DNA of 64,000 bases from Paracamarosporium sp. OC-R06-R3. Lineage: Eukaryota > Ascomycota > Dothideomycetes > Pleosporales > Didymosphaeriaceae. A model generated the notes under the pieces. It ran no database searches. It was not told the origin of the DNA and saw only the letters and a program-made list of their open reading frames with translations. This document shows positions 56,311 to 64,000 of the stretch, in pieces. The DNA lies in NCBI GenBank assembly GCA_019828545.1, contig JACVRA010000090.1:124001-188000 (forward strand), given 5' to 3'. Positions within the stretch are counted from its first letter, which is position 1. Each line of letters begins with the position of its first letter. Both the position numbers and the translations under genes were made by a program.

Positions 56311-59300
56311 GACCGTACCTCTCCGTTCAGAAGCATCAGTCAAAGGATGTATATGCAGAGGGGAACGTGTGAACATCTAGTGGACCGTGTCAGGAGTGTA
56401 TATGTCCACCATACCAAACTCTCCAGTCGATCGTCACAGGGATTGGCAAGAACGCCGGAGTCAATAGCACAGCCTCTAGAACCCACCCTTCCATCATGGG
56501 GGTGTTGCACGCGCGGCATGTTCCTTCCAAGTGATTTCTGGACCGCCTTGAGCTAATGGAACGGCCGACATTCCCATTGGCCTAGCTTCCTCGCTATAGG
56601 TGCGGTACCTGAGTCGGTTTCCCCCTTTACGTGTCCGCTTTCGAGCCGGCTTCTTAGCAGGTACCGACCGCCTGGATAAGGACCCTGCACTAGCAAAATG
56701 CTACGGGAGTGCAACAAAATCGGCGTTCAAACGAGGTTTCAATAACAGGCACAACCTTCGCATCAGCGCCACTGACATACATGGAATTATACGTTCAATC
56801 CTTCAACTTTGAACTCGTGCGTGCTCTCAGATCATTTGCAACACTCAAACTCCACAACAACCTCTTATCAAACTCAAGGATCATTATAAAGTTCCTACGA
56901 CGCCCGCGATCTGCACTAGGCTTGTTAGCGCAGCTACTATCTAACTGATCATGCACCGCCAGTGTGTGGATGTGAGTCTGTATGCGGATGGCACCTTTCC
57001 GGCTAGACAAGCGTCACTTCGCTGACCGGCGGAGGCCCATCATCGGCCATGTGCAGAGCCTAAGCTAGAGGTCTGTGTACGAGACTGTTAACACGCTGCC
57101 TTTGCGACTCGCGCTGCAAGCCTGATCAACAAGATTGCTTGCCCTGCGCAGGTTTTCATTAAGATATGTCGTCATCAAACACTTCCATTCAAGCGAACAA
57201 GTTCATGGTGGTGACACGCAGATTGCAGATACACTATATCAGCATCTTCACGGCCAATTAATAGCAGAGCTAAGGCAGCTCCATGCGGGCACAACATCCA
57301 AAACGCACACGTGAGCTCCAGGACCACCTTTCGCGTCTTTACTCGCCAGTAAATCGCCGAAGACACCAAATCTAGCCAACGGGGCAGCGGTTCGGTCCCC
57401 TGCATCACTAGTCACTCCAACAACTCTTCTAGAAGCCATCTCTTCGCCGACCTTCTACCTTAGGCTTGTTTTCAAGTGGGGACCACTGTTTTGTGATACC
57501 AACTAGTCGGTTTTCACGACATGTGCACTCATGGCAGTCGCTTTACTCTCGAGCATTGGTCGAGAACAGCGCCTCCTCTAGAGCTAGTAGCCTTCTTCGA
57601 GACTAGTGCGAGCGATCGACTATCACGATTCAGCAGATTCAGGGAACACGAAGATTGAGTCAGTGCACCGCACGGCTCTTGCGCTTATCGACCACACGAG
57701 AACATCGCAATGGACCAAGCGGGTCCATCCCTATTCGTATACTTCTTGGTAAAGAACGTGCATTGCTCTGCTACAATCAATCTCTCACGTCACTAGTCGG
57801 CACTTGCGCCGAGAGTGCTGGCAGATGCCGTACTTTAGCTTTTCTAGAATCTCGGAGAGTATTGAGCACCACTAATAGAATACCGCCGATGCGTTGCTCC
57901 ACCGACCATCGTAGCGCATTTCTATTGCTTGGATCCCTACACCTATTCACGTGCTATCCCACCGACACGGACTTGAATATTGTAGCTATGGATCTTTCCG
58001 TCCGTTTTTTGTCGTTCATGTGACCCTCCCACAAAAACGATAGGGACTTACGATATCAAGAGTTGCTTCGCTCATTAGGGTATGTGATATATTTCTATTT
58101 CGAACTGGGCAGTCGATCTCCATCTTGTAGATGGAATGCTAAGACATTAGAAGTCGCTCCTCGAACCTCCATTAAAAGGGACTCGGCCTTGCGTTCGGAG
58201 CTCTATGCTCGGCGTGCAGAGGAGCTCGCCTCCGACATGTTGATTTGCATGGACCTCCCGACAGTCCCAAGTTACGAAGCAATAGACACGTGATAATACA
58301 CGACGGCTATGTGTGCAATCTAGCCTGCAATAACGATAAACTAGATCTTCTTGCAGCTAAGATAATGACGCCTAAGCTAAATGTGTACACGTTTGTCAAA
58401 CGGCTACATTGATTTAATGGCAATCATTTCCATCGTCTTCCTAACCATATTAGATCGTGTCTATGTTATATTGCCCGAATTAGGTAATCATCTCACGGGT
58501 AGACAGAGTGCAGAACCATTCTAAACCATGTTCAAAGATTGGACCCGCCTTGATAATCTATTCGAACGCTAGAAAGTTTTCGGGCGATGTTGTGGCATCA
58601 CGGCGAACAGCTTCCTTTTCGACAGTGACGAAGATGTTAGAGCGGGCATTGAATCCGAGGACCTTCGGGAAGTTCACTTTTCAATTGATAACTGATACCA
58701 GGCGTTCAACTTCATACGGAGATAGTACGGTATTACAATCAGTCTCGGACTTTTAAGAGGGACAGAATAATTCGTTAACGAGCTAAGCATCAAGTGAGCC
58801 AGTCGGACGTCCTCGCAGGGTCAGTGAAGGCATCCACGATTCTGATACATCTAGCTCTGGTACCGTGGCTTAGACGATATCGCCTCCGTGCTTTTCCGCC
58901 TTACGAACCGCACATGGTCAATCCGGCAACAAAGCCTTTGTCATGACAACCACGCACAACGCGGCGTACGCAGTAGTTTTAACCCGAGGACTTCGTACGA
59001 ATTCAGCAAAAACTGAAGAGCGAAAAGTGTCGTCGACGGGCTCGACAGTCCCCAGATTCCCCACATGGAAAGGTTCCGGTGCCTACATAAAGCTACGCAG
59101 ATTGGTGATCCCATACACACCACTACGGCTCCACAAAATATCGGAAACTGCGGACCACGGCGTTAAAGCAAAATCACTTTCACACAAATCTTGACCGTAC
59201 CTTGTCAGGCGAGCCAGCGCTTACACAGCACAGTTTTGATCGGATATTGTGAACAGCGTAGCGCTGTCATAGCACTTGAAAGGCCACCCAAGAACAACTT

Positions 59301-59942
59301 TTCCTAATGAATGGGTGTTCGTTTATTCAACGTTGAGATGTCCGGTGCAACACCAGTCCGACGGAGTGTGCTCGCCCCCGGACGTTCGGAGGGCGAACAA
59401 TACCTCCGAGCTGTGTCGTCATCGTTCAACGCCTTCGACCCACAATGGCAAAAAGAATTCCATAACACTCACGTTTCTGGGGATTAGACTAAGACGGCGT
59501 ATCTTCTGTAATCCATCATTGGGCGTTCGCCGTAAGTTCGCAGAGCTCTTGGATGAAAGCGGAAGGCAGCTTGGGGTGCGGGTCCTCGGCCGAACCAAAG
59601 CGCGATACCGACAAAACATGACGACAGCCTCACAGTCGTGATTTCTCATCGAGCATGGAGAAGTTTGTGCGAACTTTGATGTCCGGTGGTACGAATTTCG
59701 AACAAAGCGATCATGCATGCTCTCTATATAGATTTGGCCCAGCCCAGCCCAGCTTGGCTTTTTTCCCTACACCGTCTCACACCAGACCCCTGTTCTTGGT
59801 GCCCGCAGTCTACCAAAGCGACCACACCCTTGCTTTACATAAACAGTTGTTCGAATTAGATACGCAAGCGCATGGAAATTGTCACGCTTTCAATATTTTG
59901 GATAACGACGTCATTTCTACATTTGTGCTTTGAAGAGAAAGC
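56311..59942. other. 3.6-kb gene-poor region
   Basis: The longest stretch without a credible gene. Open frames reach at most about 120 codons (57655-58023 plus) and have no motifs, introns or signal sequences. The right end holds a TATA element for the transporter gene. No terminal repeats, transposase fragments or RNA genes were recognised. Confidence 0.5.
59725..59731 (+). promoter_or_regulatory. TATA-like box for DHA1 transporter (1)
   Basis: TATATAG about 215 bases before the ATG at 59943, followed by a run of AGCCC repeats and a C/T-rich leader. Confidence 0.35.
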
Positions 59943-61766
59943 ATGGCCGGAAAACGAGTGGATCAAGGGTTCTCAAGGACCGAAACAGGACGAACAACAT
60001 ACTTCCCGGATGGAATATCATCCCCTATAGACCCTAATACGACACTGTCTGTTACGGATAGAACAACAGCATCAACAGCTAGACCATCTCAGGAACACGA
60101 GTCGGAGAAATACGAAACGCTTAGTTTGGATGATGACAAGTCGGATTTGGATTCAAAACATGGTGCAGGACTCCGCTCTACGAGTAGCAGTACAATCGCG
60201 ACTGAACCGGAACCTCCCGTTAGTCGCCACACGAGTCGATTGAACGGCACACGCTCGCACTTCTCCGATGGTTTTCAACAGAATCTCCATACAGAGGAAA
60301 GCGACGAGACGCAAGATATCGAAAAACAAAAGACGCGGCAAGAAAACTATGGCGAGTTGGAGAAGGATCCAAACGTTGTAGAATGGGACGGCCCTGATGA
60401 CCCTGAAAATCCTATGAACTGGAGCCGGGGCTATAAATGGTTTATTACAAGCATACTGGGCATGGTCACCTTTTGCATTACCTTTGCTAGCAGTGTGTTC
60501 AGCACGGCAACGCAAGCCACGGCTCAGCAGTTCGGCGTGTCAAATGAGGTCATGATTCTTGGGACGTCGTTGTTCGTTCTCGGGTTTGCTGTCGGTCCAC
60601 CTATCTGGGGTCCGCTGTCTGAACTCTATGGCCGAAAGTACCCATTGTTCTTCGGTTTCTTCGTCTTCGCCATATTCCAGATTCCAGTGGCTGTAGCTCA
60701 GAACCTTCAGACGATCATGATTTGTCGCTTTTTTGGTGGAATGTTCGGATCTGCGCCGCTTGGTATCGTCGGGGGTCAGCTTACTGACTTTTGGGGACCT
60801 CTTGATCGTGGCGTCGCGATGGTTACATTTGCTGGCGCCACCTTCATTGGTCCTGTCGCTGGTCCTATTGTCGGTGGATTCATTGTTCAAAGCCACCTCG
60901 GTTGGAGATGGACTGAGTACATCACAGCTATCATGGGTTTCTTCTTTGGTACGATTGGGTTCTTAACGGTGCCTGAAACTTTTGCACCTGTCCTACTCTC
61001 CCGCCGCGCTGCAAAGATCCGTTTCACTACCAAGAACTGGGCCATTCACGCGAAGCGCGACGAGCAGCAAGTCGACCTCAAAAACATTGCAGAAAAGTAC
61101 CTTCTCAGACCGTTCGTCATGCTTCTCAAGGAACCGATTCTTGACCTTGTCACGCTTTATATGGCAGTCATCTACGGCATCTTGTACCTTTTCTTCGAAG
61201 CTTACCCGATTGCATTCCAGGAACAACGCGGCTGGAACTCTGGCGTCGGCGCCCTACCCTTTCTCTCCATCACCATTGGCGTCATCCTCGGTGGAAGCAT
61301 TATCGTCTTCACCACCAAGAGACGCTTTACGAAGAAGTTTAAGGAGAACAACGGTGTCGTTGTTCCAGAAGAACGTCTCATCCCAATGATCATTGGTGGC
61401 TTCTTGTTTCCTGCGGGCATGTTTTGGTTCGCTTGGACTTCATCTCCAAACATCACATGGGTGCCGCAGGTTCTCGCTGGTATCTTCATCGGTGCTGGCG
61501 TACTCATGATCTTCTTACAAGGGCTGAACTACATTATCGATTGTTACACCATGTATGCGAACAGCGCCATCGCCGCCAATACCTTCCTACGAAGTGGGTT
61601 CGGTGCAGGCTTCCCCCTCTTCGCCACCGCAATGTACCATACTCTAGGTGTGAACTGGGCGACGAGTTTGTTAGGCTTCATCACTGCAGCATTATTCCCA
61701 GTCCCAATCCTGTTCTTTTTCTACGGCGCCAAGATCAGAAACATGTCAAAGTACGCGCCAACATAG
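59943..61766 (+). CDS. MFS multidrug/polyamine transporter, DHA1 family
   Basis: An intronless 607-aa frame. Residues 1-155 are a hydrophilic Ser/Thr/Glu-rich cytosolic leader. WDGPDDPENPMNWSR precedes helix 1, a hallmark of the fungal DHA1 drug:H+ antiporters. Twelve membrane helices follow in two sets of six. GPLSELYGRKYPL is the loop 2-3 MFS signature; GFFVFAIFQIPVAVA, CRFFGGMFGSAPLG and the helix-5 GPVAGPIVGGF antiporter motif C are visible; a cytosolic loop of ~75 residues separates the halves. Members export drugs, polyamines or toxins in exchange for protons. A second, related gene starts 1.5 kb downstream on the same strand. Substrate cannot be told. Confidence 0.95.
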   Translation: MAGKRVDQGFSRTETGRTTYFPDGISSPIDPNTTLSVTDRTTASTARPSQEHESEKYETLSLDDDKSDLDSKHGAGLRSTSSSTIATEPEPPVSRHTSRLNGTRSHFSDGFQQNLHTEESDETQDIEKQKTRQENYGELEKDPNVVEWDGPDDPENPMNWSRGYKWFITSILGMVTFCITFASSVFSTATQATAQQFGVSNEVMILGTSLFVLGFAVGPPIWGPLSELYGRKYPLFFGFFVFAIFQIPVAVAQNLQTIMICRFFGGMFGSAPLGIVGGQLTDFWGPLDRGVAMVTFAGATFIGPVAGPIVGGFIVQSHLGWRWTEYITAIMGFFFGTIGFLTVPETFAPVLLSRRAAKIRFTTKNWAIHAKRDEQQVDLKNIAEKYLLRPFVMLLKEPILDLVTLYMAVIYGILYLFFEAYPIAFQEQRGWNSGVGALPFLSITIGVILGGSIIVFTTKRRFTKKFKENNGVVVPEERLIPMIIGGFLFPAGMFWFAWTSSPNITWVPQVLAGIFIGAGVLMIFLQGLNYIIDCYTMYANSAIAANTFLRSGFGAGFPLFATAMYHTLGVNWATSLLGFITAALFPVPILFFFYGAKIRNMSKYAPT

Positions 61767-63253
61767 GTTGTCATTCTTCAGACGGATACAGGATTTTCTT
61801 CGCGGGATGCAAGTGTTGTGTTCTTGGTTTTGCCAGCGTTCAAGCGGATTATTATAGTATAATGATAGAATGTGACAATAGCGAATAGAATGTATACTAT
61901 CTGCGATAGAAGTCGTCTACACCACACATGCGAATATCAGCAACGCACAACAGGTGACACACTCTCAATAATAGATACAAATTGGGCAAGAATTGAAGTG
62001 TGTTGATTGTAGCGGAGACTCTCCTTCCGCCTCCGTCGCCGGCTCCGTCTCGGATATGCCTATTCGGGGAATCCTCCGAAAAACATCGATTGCAGCGCAC
62101 GGGTTCCGCCGCGAATCCCGCGAAATGAAATGTCGAGCTTCCCTATTCAGCGAGTACGTGAAACATCGTCGATTGTCCTGTGATTTCGTCTACTGTGGGT
62201 GATTCCATCGAACTACTTGTTCAGGCAACATTGATGGACATCGATCGCTGCGCGTAAATTGCAGCCGACACTGTCATCGTGGGTAGAAACTACCCCAGCC
62301 ATCGGAATACGTTCGGTGTGTCATGTAGACCAATATATGCTGCCTGTTGTTCTACTTCCTCCATCTGCGAGTGTAAGGTCTCGCCTAATGGCGTCAATAT
62401 AGAAAAACGCAAGACATTGACTTCTCAAAGCAACTCTCATATTTACGTGCTAATTAAAATATAATGGCGAAGTGAGAACTGGAAACCCCACACTGACATT
62501 TGATCCTGGCACACTAATTCCGCCCAGGGCATTCAACAATTGTAACAGTGGTATACACATTCCACATGACTTAGCAAGGCAGGTTGGGATATAAACCAAG
62601 ATGATAACAGCAGCCATAAGCAGTCAGCTGATTACATGTGGCGATACGAGGGTGGTGCTCGAGACGTGAAGCTGGATGCAAACCCAATTTCCAATGTGAG
62701 TGAATACATCTTTCAGGCCAAAAGTCTCAAACAGCCAAACTACTTCCTGCACTGGTCATAACCATCGATTCTTCATTGTTGATCCACTTCTTTCCTAAAC
62801 AATAGGCCATCCGTGTACAGTCAGACATGGCACCAGTAAGATAGCTGCTTGTTCTTCGGGACGGCCCGAGCAGGATGCGGCTATCGAATTTTCCCGCCTC
62901 AACTACCTCACCGCTAGTATAGCGATGATCATGGAAGCTGCAGGAGCATCATGATGGCACCGGTCGTTCAAAGTGTGTCAACGGAACCTGTTAGCGCGAG
63001 CGCTAGCGACATCATCATCTAGGCCTTCCATCCGACTTCGATGCGTGAAAGCCAGTATATCCACAGTCCATTATTGGCCAAATAAAATATCGATTGTAGC
63101 TCAATCGCTGATCTATCATAGTAATTACAAATTTTAGAGTTACCCTGGTTAACTTCCTACCCAAAATGGCCCTAAGGGTACTTCATCCTTGTCACCCTTC
63201 CCACTTACGACAGAGCAACCCTTTTCCCGCCTGGGGCGTCAACAAATTCAATT
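61767..63253. other. intergenic, 1.5 kb
   Basis: Spacer between two transporter genes on the same strand. Frequent stops; no open frame above 70 codons. It presumably holds the promoter of the second transporter. Nothing else recognised. Confidence 0.55.
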
Positions 63254-64000
63254 ATGGCCGAAGGACTGTCGAATCACTCAACGCCCCGTGAAGAGCACAG
63301 TAAGGAGTCAGGTATAGTTGAATTTGTACCAAATGACCCTGATAATCCCCGCAATTGGTCTCGATGGAAGAAATACAGTATCATCGGCCCACTACTCTTA
63401 GTAGACCTTACCGTCTCATTTGGTGCCTCAGGTAAATACGACTAATCTTGCTACCGACACAACTGACCATACTTGTAGGCTTTTCTCCAGCTTCAACCAA
63501 GTTTGCGAAAGATTTTGGCGTCTCGTCTGAGGTTGGAACGCTGGGTCTCTCAACCTATGTCGCAGGCTTGGCCTTGGGCCCAATGATCCTCGCGCCTCTA
63601 TCTGAGGTATGCTCAATTTCTCTTCTTACCAAACCATCTGATCCTTGACAATAGTATTTCGGACGCACACCGCTGTATATAATTCCTTTCGCACTGTACC
63701 TGTGCTTTTGGTGGGCACGGCAACCGTTCCCAACTTAGGGGGTTTCCTGCCGTTACGCTTCTTATCCGGCTTCTTCAGTTCTGTGACCATAGCCAATATC
63801 GGCGGGACGATAAGCGATCTTTATGACTTCCAGCACACAGGGTTTGCCATGAGCCTCTTCCTCTGGGCCGCAACGTGTGGCAGTCCTCTAAGCTATTTCA
63901 TATTCGCATCTGTGGTGCAGTACCTCCCTTGGAGAGACGTTATCTGGGCCATTCTTGGCGTGAGTGGAGGGTTCTGGCTAGTTATGCTTACTGCCCTCCT
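63254..64000 (+). pseudogene. DHA1 MFS transporter (2), partial, with frameshift
   Basis: Exon 1 (63254..63431) and exon 2 (63479..63606) splice to exon 3 from 63655, in frame, giving the DHA1 start: VPNDPDNPRNWSR before helix 1, GASGFSPAST, then LAPLSEYFGRTPLYI, the loop 2-3 motif. In exon 3 the frame meets TAG at 63736-63738. One base further on (frame shifted at the run of four T at 63706-63709) the family sequence resumes: LVGTATVPNLGGFL, RFLSGFFSSVTIANIGGT and FAMSLFLWAATCGSPLSY, continuing to the window edge. The intervening GT...AG stretch is 28 nt and out of frame, so an intron does not explain it. Either a recent pseudogene or a one-base sequencing error in a homopolymer. The 3' half lies outside. 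Confidence 0.8.

Noticed and set aside
63711..63738. A GT...AG stretch in the second transporter that might be an intron removing the stop
   Set aside because: Only 28 nt, shorter than any other intron in the window; removing it gives the wrong frame and deletes a conserved helix segment.
1..64000. CRISPR arrays, rRNA genes, transposons with terminal repeats, or prokaryotic mobile elements
   Set aside because: No regularly spaced direct repeats, rRNA-like blocks, transposase motifs or reverse-transcriptase motifs were seen on either strand.

Overview
The window looks like chromosomal DNA of a filamentous ascomycete (Pezizomycotina; a dothideomycete such as a member of the Pleosporales would fit, but that is inference). 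The genes are mono- or multi-exonic with short GT-AG introns (mostly 46-120 nt). They sit on both strands, are not in operons, and belong to families typical of such fungi: PTH11/rhodopsin-like membrane proteins, LaeA-like methyltransferases, NmrA-like proteins, a Baeyer-Villiger monooxygenase and DHA1 transporters. I see no rRNA, credible tRNA, CRISPR array, transposase or retroelement. Most multi-exon models below were rebuilt by splicing by hand, and their exons add up to whole codons.

Layout. 0-6.2 kb: 3' end of an RBR ubiquitin ligase, an AIF/AMID-like flavoprotein, a nickel/cobalt permease and a mitochondrial 3-oxoacyl-ACP synthase. 6.2-13.4 kb: gene-poor, with one rhodopsin-like membrane protein. 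13.4-22.4 kb: the PP1 regulator SDS22, a secreted dienelactone hydrolase, a ketoreductase-like SDR, a zinc alcohol dehydrogenase and homoserine O-acetyltransferase (MET2). 22.4-35.9 kb: two uncharacterised proteins (306 and 84 aa), an NmrA-like protein, a Rossmann reductase, a Baeyer-Villiger monooxygenase, a secreted HExxH protein and a secreted But2-like protein. 36.5-41.3 kb: an MDR enoyl-reductase-like enzyme, an O-methyltransferase and a divergently transcribed LaeA-like methyltransferase. 41.7-46.9 kb: a degenerate metallo-beta-lactamase-fold protein, an atypical kinase and a single-pass membrane protein. 49.9-56.3 kb: a 1055-aa CBM48/AMPK-type protein with repeated short motifs, and a second rhodopsin-like protein. 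59.9-64 kb: two DHA1 transporters; the second runs off the end and carries a frameshift.

Function. Housekeeping genes (MET2, SDS22, mitochondrial FAS, RBR ligase) are mixed with accessory redox, secretory and methylation genes. The MDR/OMT/LaeA-like trio resembles the tailoring part of a secondary-metabolite locus, but no polyketide synthase, NRPS, terpene synthase or cluster transcription factor is visible here.

Most unusual signals: (i) a repeated C-rich to G-rich switch on the + strand at about eight loci, mostly inside genes; (ii) ten degenerate copies of an APLxRHE-like motif in the CBM48 protein; (iii) a one-base frameshift in the terminal transporter; (iv) a metallo-beta-lactamase-fold protein with a broken metal site; (v) an exact 51-bp tandem duplication plus an 11-bp triplet repeat directly upstream of the MDR gene.
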